NCBI RefSeq assembly: GCF_022179085.1
Contig: NZ_BPQE01000006.1
Location: 1 to 64,000, forward strand
From: Methylobacterium aerolatum
GTDB lineage: Bacteria; Pseudomonadota; Alphaproteobacteria; Rhizobiales; Beijerinckiaceae
DNA: 64,000 nt
Direction of reading: 5' to 3'
Shown: piece after piece, positions 34,736 to 42,682 of the stretch
Numbering within the stretch: position 1 is the first letter of the stretch
Layout of the letters: every line of letters starts with the position of its first letter
Program-made: the position numbers and the translations under genes
Notes under the pieces: model-generated
Database searches by the model: none
The model's input: the letters and a program-made list of their open reading frames with translations, nothing else
What the model was told of the DNA's origin: nothing

Positions 34736-36927
34736 GCCCGGCGCAGGTCCGTGTCCTTCAGCGGAAGCTGGCGGACGCGCTTGCCGGTCGCCGCGAAGAT
34801 CGCGTTGAGCACGGCCGGCGCGGCGACCGCGATGGTCGGTTCGCCGACGCCGCCCCAGAAGCCGCCGGACGGCATCAGGATGGCTTCGACCGCCGGCATC
34901 GCATCCATCTTCATGACCGGGTAGCTGTCGAAGTTCGTCTGCTCGATCCGCCCGTCCTTCACGGTGCAGGCGCCGTAGAGCGCGGCCGAGAGCCCGTAGA
35001 CGAAGGAGCCCGCGACCTGCGCTTCGATCTGCTGCGGGTTGACCGCGTGGCCGGGGTCGGTGGCCGCCACGATGCGGTGGATCTTCAACTCGCCCTGGTC
35101 GGAGACCGAGACCTCGGCTGCCCCCGCCACGTAGCTGCCGAAGCCCATCGTTTGGCAGATGCCCCGGTAGACGCCCTCGGGCGGCTTGGTCTTCCAGCCG
35201 ATCTTGTCGGCCACCGCCTGGAGCACGGCCCGGTGCTTCGGGTGGTTGTCCATCAGCTTCAGCCGGAACGCCAAAGGGTCCTGGCCGGTGGCGTGGGCCA
35301 GCTCATCCATGAAGCATTCGAGGTAGATGGCGTTCGGGTTCAGGTTCACGCCCCGCCAGAAACCCGGCAGGATGTGCGGGTTGCGCATGGCATGATCGAT
35401 CAGAATGTTCGGGATCGTGTAGCCGATCGCCGCCTCCGGGCCGCCGGGGTTGAGGCCCTGGAAGGTGACCGGATCACGACCCTCGACCATGCGCTGGGGG
35501 GCGATGGCGGCCAGGATCGACTGGCCGGAGATGCGCATGTGCAGCCCGGTCAGGTTGCCGTCCTGATCGAGGGCGGCGCGCATCCGGCACTGCGTGACCG
35601 GGTGATACCGGCCATGCGTCATGTCCTCCTCGCGGGTCCAGAGCAGCTTGACCGGCGTGCCCGGCATCTCCTTCGCGATGAGCACCGCCTGCCGCACCCA
35701 ATCGTGGGTGGCACCGCGTCGGCCGAAGCCGCCGCCGAGGTGGATCTTGTAGACCTCGCAGGATGTGGCCGGCAGCCCGGCCGCATCGGCGGTCGCGGCA
35801 AGGGCGGCCTCGCCGTTCTGCGTCGGCGTCCAGACCTCGCAGCGCTCCGGCGTCCAGAGCGCCGTGGCGTTCATCGGCTCCATCGTGGCGTGGTTCTGGA
35901 ACGGCACGCCGTAGACGGCCTCAACCACCTTGGCGGCACCCTTCAGCGCACCCGCCACGTCGCCAGCCTTGTTGCCGACGAAGGCCTCCTTGGCATCGAG
36001 CCCTTCCCGCAGGACCGCCGCGATGGTCTCGCTGGAGACCTTCGCGTTCGGGCCCTCGTCCCAGACGATGGGCAGGGCGTCGAGGGCGGTCTTGGCCCGC
36101 CAGAACGTGTCGGCCACCACCGCGACCGCGCTGTCGCCGACCTGGATCACGCGCTTCACGCCGGGCATGCCCGACACCGCCGCGGCCTCGAAGCTCTTCA
36201 CGCTGCCGCCGGTGACCGGACAATCCCGGATGGCGGCATTAAGCAGACCGGGCAGCTTCAGATCGATCCCGTAGACTTGGCTGCCGTCGAGCTTCGGCAA
36301 GGTGTCGAGCCGCTTCAGCGGCTTGCCTGCGATGGTCCAGTCCTTCGGATCCTTGAGGGTGACGTCCTTGGGCGGCTCGATCTTGGCCGCCTCGGCGGCG
36401 ACCGCGCCGTACGTGGTGCTGCGGCCGGACGGGCCGTGGGTGATCACACCCCGCTCGACGCGGCATTCGGCGGGCGGCACGCCCCAGCCCTTCGCGGCGG
36501 CGGCGACCAGCATGAAGCGGGCGGCGGCGCCGCCCTTGCGCACGTACTCGTGGGAGTCGCGAACACCCCGGCTGCCGCCGGTCGAGTAATCACCCCAGAC
36601 GCGCTTGCGGGCGAGGTTCTGCCCCGGGCTCGGGTACTCGGTGGTGACCCGCGCCCAATCGCAATCGAGTTCCTCGGCGACGAGCTGTGCGAGGCCGGTG
36701 AGCGTGCCCTGACCCATCTCCGAACGGGCGATGCGGATCACGACGGTCTCGTCCGGCTTCACCACGACCCAGGCATTCACCTCCGGCGTGGTGGGCGCCG
36801 CACCGAGCGTCGCAGCGCGTGCGGGGAACGGGATATGAAAGCCCAGGGTGAAGAGACCGGCACCGGCCAGCAAGGTGCGGCGGGTGGGGCGGGCGACCTG
36901 CGGGGCGGCCTTGGGTTCGAGGCTCAT
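34732..36927 (-). CDS. Molybdopterin-dependent aldehyde oxidoreductase, large subunit
   Basis: Xanthine-oxidase-family large subunit of 731 aa, closest to IorB (isoquinoline 1-oxidoreductase) and three-component aldehyde dehydrogenases. Tat signal (TRRTLLAGAGLFTLGFHIPF). It binds the Mo-pterin cofactor: ARSEMGQGTLTGLAQLVAEE, GGGFGRRGATHDW, FWRGVNLNPNA, and the catalytic Glu in GGVGEPTIAVAAP at about 696. It hydroxylates aldehydes or N-heterocycles, passing electrons to the 2Fe-2S subunit and then a cytochrome. It follows the small subunit by 14 bp and overlaps the cytochrome gene. Confidence 0.92.
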   Translation of the reverse strand: MSLEPKAAPQVARPTRRTLLAGAGLFTLGFHIPFPARAATLGAAPTTPEVNAWVVVKPDETVVIRIARSEMGQGTLTGLAQLVAEELDCDWARVTTEYPSPGQNLARKRVWGDYSTGGSRGVRDSHEYVRKGGAAARFMLVAAAAKGWGVPPAECRVERGVITHGPSGRSTTYGAVAAEAAKIEPPKDVTLKDPKDWTIAGKPLKRLDTLPKLDGSQVYGIDLKLPGLLNAAIRDCPVTGGSVKSFEAAAVSGMPGVKRVIQVGDSAVAVVADTFWRAKTALDALPIVWDEGPNAKVSSETIAAVLREGLDAKEAFVGNKAGDVAGALKGAAKVVEAVYGVPFQNHATMEPMNATALWTPERCEVWTPTQNGEAALAATADAAGLPATSCEVYKIHLGGGFGRRGATHDWVRQAVLIAKEMPGTPVKLLWTREEDMTHGRYHPVTQCRMRAALDQDGNLTGLHMRISGQSILAAIAPQRMVEGRDPVTFQGLNPGGPEAAIGYTIPNILIDHAMRNPHILPGFWRGVNLNPNAIYLECFMDELAHATGQDPLAFRLKLMDNHPKHRAVLQAVADKIGWKTKPPEGVYRGICQTMGFGSYVAGAAEVSVSDQGELKIHRIVAATDPGHAVNPQQIEAQVAGSFVYGLSAALYGACTVKDGRIEQTNFDSYPVMKMDAMPAVEAILMPSGGFWGGVGEPTIAVAAPAVLNAIFAATGKRVRQLPLKDTDLRRA

Positions 36928-36941
36928 CGTTTCCCTCCCCC

Positions 36942-37403
36942 TCAGCCGGCCTGGCCGCGCTCGGCGGCGAGCTTGATGCCCGCCAACACGCGGTTGTAGG
37001 TGCCGCAGCGGCAGATGTTGGTGATCTCCTGGCGGATCTGGTCTTCGCTCGGGCGTGCGGTCTGCGCCAGCAGGGCCGCCGAGGCCATGATCATGCCCGG
37101 CTGGCAGAAGCCGCATTGCGGCACGTCGAGCTCGGCCCATGCCTGCTGGACCGGATGGCGGGCATCTGGGGCGAGCCCCTCGATCGTGACGATCTTCTGG
37201 CCCGGCTCGACCGCCGAGAGCGGCATCGAGCACGAGCGGACGGCCGCCCCGTCGAGATGGACGGTGCAGGCGCCGCATTGGGCGATGCCGCACCCGTACT
37301 TGGTGCCGGTCAGCCCGATCTGCTCGCGGATGACCCAGAGGAGAGGCGTGTCCGGCTCGGCATCGACCTCACGCACGACCCCGTTCACGTTCAGTCGTGC
37401 CAT
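36942..37403 (-). CDS. Mo-hydroxylase small subunit, two [2Fe-2S] clusters
   Basis: Protein of 153 aa that carries electrons from the Mo-subunit. The plant-ferredoxin-type cluster motif is KYGCGIAQCGACTVHLDG with the fourth Cys in RSCSM. The helical second domain has CGFCQPGMIM and NICRCGTY. ATG 37403 is chosen for the GGGGAGGAT site upstream; ATG 37427 would add eight residues. There is no Tat signal, so it is co-exported with the large subunit. It is the first gene of the eight-gene operon leading to soxA. Confidence 0.93.
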   Translation of the reverse strand: MARLNVNGVVREVDAEPDTPLLWVIREQIGLTGTKYGCGIAQCGACTVHLDGAAVRSCSMPLSAVEPGQKIVTIEGLAPDARHPVQQAWAELDVPQCGFCQPGMIMASAALLAQTARPSEDQIRQEITNICRCGTYNRVLAGIKLAAERGQAG

Positions 37404-37440
37404 CGGATCCTCCCCCCAAACGAGCATTATGTATCAAGTA

Positions 37441-37453
37441 TCCCTAAAAGGGA
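37441..37453. promoter_or_regulatory. Candidate operator of the Mo-hydroxylase/sox operon
   Basis: Short dyad TCCCT-N3-AGGGA about 40-50 bp upstream of the first operon gene. On the minus strand it is followed by TTGATACATAAT, a plausible promoter core. Evidence is symmetry and position only. The remaining gap to 38011 shows no gene. Confidence 0.3.
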
Positions 37454-38011
37454 CGAGCTCTCAAGGGAGGGCGCGAGCGGCCATCTGCAGCATTCATCCG
37501 GCACTCAGGCATACCGACCTCTGAGACCCGAACGGGCCGGGGCTCTCGAGGCGAAAGGCGTGGCCTTCTCCGAAGCGGCCACCCGCCAAGCGAGCGGCTT
37601 CAGAAAGGCGGCTTGGCCAATCGCATGACCTGTTGGACTTCTTCCGAATCCTGGTTGCCTTCGGCTCGATCGGCACAGGGCGACCCCGTTGCGGCCGCTG
37701 GCCCGAAGCCGTTCTTCGGGCGGATAGCCATCGTTCTTCGCCGCCCGACTCCGCACGACGGGTTCCATGATAGTTCACGCACAGTCTGCGCCCATCATTC
37801 AATGGGAGACGACGTCCGCTTCCGGGATACCGGCGTCGATCGCCGAATGGCCGTGATGCGCGCGCAGCCGAACGTCTGGTTTCGGGCAGCGAGCTCATGT
37901 CGGCTCTTGGCGCACAGCGGCAGCGATGCGTGACTTACTCGGGTGGATTTCTGCCTTTCCGCTTCCGAACGGTGATGAACGAAAGCGGACACACACTTAG
38001 CAAGCCGGATG
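37454..38011. other. Gene-free stretch
   Basis: About 560 bp with only overlapping low-quality frames. None has a ribosome-binding site or recognisable sequence. It separates the Mo-hydroxylase/sox operon from the TauE/SafE permease gene, both on the minus strand. Confidence 0.5.
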
Positions 38012-38821
38012 CTAGGCGTGACGCCAAACCTTCACGGCTGAGACAACCAGGATCACGGCCAAGAGCGGGAGCAGGACGCCGCTCGGGACAATTCCGAGCA
38101 GTTGACCCCCGATGAAGGTGCCGATGATCGACCCCGCCGCCATGACAAGGAGGAACGCTCGGTTGCGTCCAATCACGGCAAAGCTCTGGTCTCGGCTGTA
38201 GCGTGTGAACCCAACGATCATCGTCGGCAAGCTCACTGCGAGGGACAGGCTCCCGGCAAGTTTGATGTCCGCGCCGAAGAGCAGGACCAGCGTCGGGATC
38301 AGTAGCTCGCCTCCCGCTACACCGAGCAGCGATGCCACCACGCCGATCAGGAACCCGACGATCACCCCGGCCACGATCTGCGCAGGGCCGGTGACTAGCG
38401 CCGCCCCGGTGCTGGCGTCGTGACCGAGCACAAGCACGGCCGCGATCATCACCAGCAGCATAGCGATGACCCGGTACAAGGTCTCCGACCGGAGCCGTGT
38501 GGCCCAGCCCGCGCCAAACCAAGCGCCGAGCAGGCTTCCTGCCAAAAGGTTGAGAATGATCGACCAGTGCGCGCCAACCTCAGCGAAGGGTACCGTCCTC
38601 GCACGGAAGGGCAAGGCGGTGGCGACCACCACGAGGCTCATGGCTTTGTTCAGGATCACGGCCTCCAGGGCAGCGAAGCGGAACAACCCGATGAGGAGCG
38701 GGAGCCTGAACTCCGCACCACCGAGCCCGATCAGGCCACCAAGCGCTCCAATGACCGCGCCTCCGCTGAAAGCGGCGGGAGCACTGCGCGGTTCGGAAGA
38801 GACGACGTTGTCCTGATGCAT
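38012..38821 (-). CDS. TauE/SafE-family permease
   Basis: Inner-membrane protein of 269 aa with 7-8 hydrophobic helices. The two family half-repeats are visible: GGLIGLGGAEFRLPLLIGLF and VASLLGVAGGELLIPTLVLL. Members move sulfite, sulfoacetate or other organic anions, or have unknown substrates. Being just upstream of the sox operon on the same strand, export of an oxidised sulfur compound is a reasonable guess. ATG 38821 gives a compact start; GTG 38851 is possible. Confidence 0.85.
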   Translation of the reverse strand: MHQDNVVSSEPRSAPAAFSGGAVIGALGGLIGLGGAEFRLPLLIGLFRFAALEAVILNKAMSLVVVATALPFRARTVPFAEVGAHWSIILNLLAGSLLGAWFGAGWATRLRSETLYRVIAMLLVMIAAVLVLGHDASTGAALVTGPAQIVAGVIVGFLIGVVASLLGVAGGELLIPTLVLLFGADIKLAGSLSLAVSLPTMIVGFTRYSRDQSFAVIGRNRAFLLVMAAGSIIGTFIGGQLLGIVPSGVLLPLLAVILVVSAVKVWRHA

Positions 38822-39014
38822 CGTGCTGGTATCCGCACGAACCAGCGCCACGCAACTTGGAGGCGTTAGCGACCTATGGCCGCTTCGGCGAAACCGCCCC
38901 CGTGATGTCTTCGGCTGGGTAGGGTCGGGAGCAGGAGGACGGCTCAGGGTGGATTGTTGCCATTCCGCTTTCGGGCGCAGCCTCGAAGAATGCGGACGCT
39001 TGGCGACTGGACGA

Positions 39015-39215
39015 CTAAGTCGCCATCTGAGCGGCGATGTCGTGAAGGGCCTTTACGATGTCGTCCGGCGGGTACGCTTGGCGAAGGACGGGCCGTTCTC
39101 GGTCAGGTCCTCCTTCGTCACCTTCCGCCGCCCAGAGGTGACCGTGATCGACGCCGGCGGCCAGCGTTCGCGGACGGCGTGGGCCAGCTTCTCGTCCACG
39201 GGCTCACATTGTTGA
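39015..39215 (-). pseudogene. Response-regulator receiver remnant
   Basis: The minus strand reads EKLAHAVRERWPPASITVTS, then GRRKVTKEDLTENG. After a frameshift it continues YPPDDIVKALHDIAAQMAT to a stop. This is the C-terminal half of a receiver domain: the Thr/Ser switch (VTSG) and helix 5 are recognisable, while the Lys region is hit by the frameshift. The N-terminal half with the Asp is missing. The 38822-39521 gap holds nothing else recognised. Confidence 0.6.
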
Positions 39216-39521
39216 CGATCGACCGTGCGGCTAACCCTCCGGTGATCGAGGGGCTGTCGGCCCGCGTGACCGAGCGCCTTGTCACCGGCCTAATGCCGAA
39301 TGAAATGCCATTGGAAAGGCGTGCTAGCAGCCTGAGCTTGCACGCAGGACCAGGGCCCCTTTGTAGGGGCCAAATCGTTTGGCGCCAAGTGCACACCGTG
39401 GAGCATCTCCATCAAGGCAGCCCGACCGGAAGGGTATCTCAAAGGATTTGCAAATCGATCAAGCGCACTTTGAGGCGTCAGCCTATCGACCCGGATTGCA
39501 TCTCGGTCTCGCCGCGCTTCA

Positions 39522-40562
39522 TCAATCAATGGCGAGCCCTGCCGCGAGGGCGTCGCGAATGCGCTGTCCATAGGCGGCGGCGACGGGAGATCGACGTCTC
39601 CGATCGAAACCGTGGTACGCACCCTCGACGATTTCCAACTCGCACGGCGTTCCGGCGAGCCGTAGGCGACGAGCATAGTCCAAGTCTTCCGCGTAAAAGA
39701 GATCGAGCGTGCCGACGCCGATCCACGTCGGAGGTAATCCCTTCAGATCTTCACGGCGCGCTGGCGCCGCATAGGGATGAGCCCAATCCTCGACTGGGAG
39801 ATGGCCGAGATAGGCAGACCACGCGTACCGATTGGATTCCTCGGTCCAGACGATCTGGCCGCGTCCGGCCGGGGCAGATTTGAGGGTCGTACGGTCGTCC
39901 AGCATCGGGCAGCTCAACAGTTGAAAGGCGGGCATCTGTCCGCCTTCATCGAGCAGGCGCAGGCACAGTGCGGCCGTGAGACCACCGCCTGCGCTCTCTC
40001 CCGCGACTGCGATCCGGCGCGCATCGATGCCCAGTTCGTCGGCGGATGTCACAAGCCATCCCCACGCCGCATGAAGATCGTTCAAAGCCGCTGGAAACGG
40101 ATGCTCGGGCGCTAATCTGTATTCGGCGCTGACGACGACGATGCCGAGATCGCGGGCATAGGCCGAAACGAACGCGTGGTAGTTCCGAGCAGATCCTATG
40201 ATCATGCCACCGCCATGAGTGTACAACATCGCAGGGCCGGACGGTTTTATGCTCGCCGGGCGATACACGTAGACTTTGGTCGTCACGCCCTTGACGGTCA
40301 CGCGATGCGTCTCGACGGTCACGCCGTCAACGCAGGCCGTCGCGAAATCGGCCATGCGGGCGAGCCTCAGCAGGATTGGGCCAAACGAGGGCGTCCGGAG
40401 GCGCAGCAGGGTGGAGCGGAGCGTCGGATCAATGCGATCGAAGCCCCGCGTGCGACGCGCATAGAGCCAAATCAACGCCACACCAGCAAGCATCCACTTC
40501 AGGCGTTGCCAGAGGCCCGAGGCAGCGGAGCCGCCCGTTGATCTTCGCCGAGGCCGCGTCAT
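39522..40562 (-). CDS. Alpha/beta hydrolase, HSL-type esterase
   Basis: Carboxylesterase of the hormone-sensitive-lipase family (family IV), 346 aa. It has the oxyanion motif YTHGGGMIIGS and the nucleophile Ser in VAGESAGGGLTAAL near 190. The catalytic Asp is probably in GTLDLFYAEDLDYA and His in GAYHGFDRRRR. Its N-terminal basic stretch and one hydrophobic segment (LKWMLAGVALIWLYA) suggest a membrane anchor. It stands alone between two decayed regions. Likely acts on short acyl esters. Confidence 0.9.
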   Translation of the reverse strand: MTRPRRRSTGGSAASGLWQRLKWMLAGVALIWLYARRTRGFDRIDPTLRSTLLRLRTPSFGPILLRLARMADFATACVDGVTVETHRVTVKGVTTKVYVYRPASIKPSGPAMLYTHGGGMIIGSARNYHAFVSAYARDLGIVVVSAEYRLAPEHPFPAALNDLHAAWGWLVTSADELGIDARRIAVAGESAGGGLTAALCLRLLDEGGQMPAFQLLSCPMLDDRTTLKSAPAGRGQIVWTEESNRYAWSAYLGHLPVEDWAHPYAAPARREDLKGLPPTWIGVGTLDLFYAEDLDYARRLRLAGTPCELEIVEGAYHGFDRRRRSPVAAAYGQRIRDALAAGLAID

Positions 40563-41113
40563 GCGTTGCTCCCTGAGACCGATCCGGTGAAGCGGTAGCA
40601 GCCAGCCTCGACCTCGTGGCGGCCGTCGAACAGGATTTCCGCCGTGGTGCCCGGGGGGACCTCCACTAACAATGTGACTTGATCGCCCCGTCGCTGGTTA
40701 TGTGACATGTAGGCTCGGCCGCAGCGCGTGTAGCCGGGCCAAGTCTCCCAGGTCGTCGTCGCGCCCTATTCGACTTGATGGAGTAACGACGGCGTGGTCG
40801 TCTGCATCACGACACGATAGGCGGTCTCGGCATAGCCATGCGCGTCCAGTGAAGGCAGGAGCAGGGATGTGCTCAGGAAACCCGTCGCGAGATGGTGATC
40901 CGCCTCCACGACGAGTTGCGCCAGCCGTTCGGCGGCCGCAGGCCGTTCGTGCGCAGGAGGGAGCTCGAACGCGAGGGCTCTGATGTAATCCTCATGTCGG
41001 TCCTGACCGATGAGGCCGTCCTCCCGCACGAAGGCAGCCCGCCACGCCTCGCGAACCCGGCGAACCAGGGCTTCGTAGGTGCCGGCCTCCCGCTCGCGCC
41101 CTCCCGTCCGGAC
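40561..41113 (-). pseudogene. Alpha-L-rhamnosidase (GH78) C-terminal remnant
   Basis: The minus strand reads VREAWRAAFVREDGLIGQDR, HEDYIRALAFELPPAHERPA, TGFLSTSLLLPSLDAHGYAE and TTTPSLLHQVE. An in-frame TAG follows, then GATTTWETWPGY ... GDQVTLLVEVPPGTTAEILF to a stop at about 40561. This is the helical catalytic barrel end plus C-terminal beta domain of GH78. A large part between them is deleted and the N-terminal two thirds are absent, where it abuts the IS5 fragment. Confidence 0.65.
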
Positions 41114-41619
41114 TCATAACCAGTAGCTGACGGTGGCGGCGGGCAGGCGTTCGCGCAGCAGCGCGCCGGCCTTGCAGTCTGCGGCCTGCCCGCCGGTCAG
41201 CAGGAAGGCGAGCGGGGGGCAGAAGCGGTCGGTGAGGGCGTGGATCATGGTCGTGCGCCGGCCCCGGGAGCGCCGATGGATTGGCTCCGCTCTCCCCTGC
41301 CCCCTGCGGTGCAGCGGTGGGCGTTCACGGCGGCGGAGTCGATCAGCACCTGAGAGGGCGGCCCGCCAGCTCGGGCCAGCGTCTCGAACAGTCCGACCCA
41401 GATCCCCTTGGCCGCCCAGCGCACGAAGCGATTGGAGAGGGTCTTCTTCGACCCGTAGATCTCGCGCGGCGCATCCGTCCAGCGCCCTCCGGATTTCAGC
41501 ACGTGGACGATGCCGCTGAGCACGCGCAGGTCGCCCACGCGCTGCTTGCCCCGCGTGTCATTCGGCAGAAGCGGTGCGATCTTCGCGAACTGCTCATCCG
41601 TCAGCCAGAAATGGTCCAT
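41114..41619 (-). pseudogene. IS5-family transposase, truncated and frameshifted
   Basis: The first frame (41245-41619) starts MDHFWLTDEQFAKIAPLLPN and reads on as IS5/IS427-group OrfA (SKKTLSNRFVRWAAKGIWVG). After a frameshift near 41270 another frame gives RSRGRRTTMIHALTDRFCPP, LAFLLTGGQAADCKAGALLR and stops at SYWL. The C-terminal DDE part is missing: the sequence breaks straight into GH78 remnant. The frameshift may be the natural programmed one of this group, but the truncation makes it inactive. Confidence 0.8.
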
Positions 41620-41684
41620 CGGCCCCTCCGTAGCAGCCGTGAGTCACTCCCGAGCCGTTCGCGCTACCAATATGGATCCGGGCG

Positions 41685-41793
41685 CTAGTGCAGTGACGCC
41701 CTCACTTCGTTCATGCGAGCCTGCACTCGCTCATTGTTTTTGCATCAATTTTTCCAGTCTCGGCTGACACCTCCGACTGGATCGATGCACAAG
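41685..41793 (+). repeat. Dispersed 109-bp repeat, copy 3
   Basis: CTAGTGCAGTGACGCCCTCA through GATCGATGCACAAG, almost identical in the core to the reverse complement of copy 4. It lies just beyond the 5' end of the IS5 fragment. Following it, 41794-41990 has no recognisable gene. Confidence 0.85.
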
Positions 41794-41990
41794 TGACTCT
41801 GGAAGCGGCGGCGAAGATCGCGGGGCCGACGAGGTAGCCGAGACCCAGCGTCACGGTCAGCTGGTATCACATCCCTGCGCGCGGGAGCGGCGGGCTTGAA
41901 TGATCGATGCATCCCGGCTGCCTCCACGGTGGCGGCTCAAGGGAATGTGAGCGGGGGCGGCACTGGTCTGCATTGCCGGCAAGACCACGG

Positions 41991-42278
41991 TCAGGGATAG
42001 GCGTGATGCCGCGCGCGTTCGAGCTGTCGCTCGCACGCGGTGTCGAAAAGAGGACAGGGCGGAGCCTCGTCGTAGGGCTCCGTGAGCATCGGCTGGCCGC
42101 CGATGTCGCCGAGCGAATGCGCCTGCGAATAGCGCGATCTCGGATCGAAGTAGGGATCGCTCGTGTAGCTATTCATGAACGCACCGCCCGCCGGCTGTTC
42201 GTTGCGGGCCATTGCTGGAAGCGGCCATGGCAGCGTGATCGCTGTAAGAGCCAGCTTGAATATGCGGCCTGGTCTCAT
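41991..42278 (-). CDS. Small exported protein (95 aa)
   Basis: Signal peptide MRPGRIFKLALTAITLPWPL ending PAMA, then a hydrophilic, Pro/Tyr/Asp-rich mature part (SDPYFDPRSRYSQAHSLGD) with two cysteines near the end. The ATG at 42278 follows GGAGGCTGCG. It diverges from the RND gene at 42683. Family unknown; in its size and export signal it mirrors the 99-aa protein at the other end of the RND cluster. Confidence 0.6.
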   Translation of the reverse strand: MRPGRIFKLALTAITLPWPLPAMARNEQPAGGAFMNSYTSDPYFDPRSRYSQAHSLGDIGGQPMLTEPYDEAPPCPLFDTACERQLERARHHAYP

Positions 42279-42682
42279 CGCAGCCTCCGAACACCAACGC
42301 CACCCCCGGTGGCTGTGAAGAGGAATGCTTGCGAACAACGCTGGATCGATCAATAATAATAAAGTTCAATCGATAAAATAAATATACATTCCAAATTTTA
42401 TTTCAAACCGAATAATCTCGGTCGCGGCGAGAGTGCAGCCTTCACGCGCTTGAAAAAAATTCGGCAAAGGCAGCATGCAAGTTCGAAATTAGAATTTTGC
42501 TTTAAAAATAATTTTTAAAAAACAATCGCGAATTCATTCGAACAAATCAGCCTTTGAGGCTATATGATCTCTGTAATAGATCTTTATTGCGAAAATCACT
42601 CAAATCACATCTTCTCTGCTTTGAGACGGCGCGAGTGACGCGCCGGATCCGAGAGGGGATGCTCAGGATGCGCGATTGACCG
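42279..42682. other. A/T-rich divergent promoter region
   Basis: 400 bp between the divergent small exported protein and the RND operon. It is much richer in A/T than its surroundings (42340-42600), with many A-runs. It probably carries the promoters of both. No dyad stood out enough to call an operator. Confidence 0.5.
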
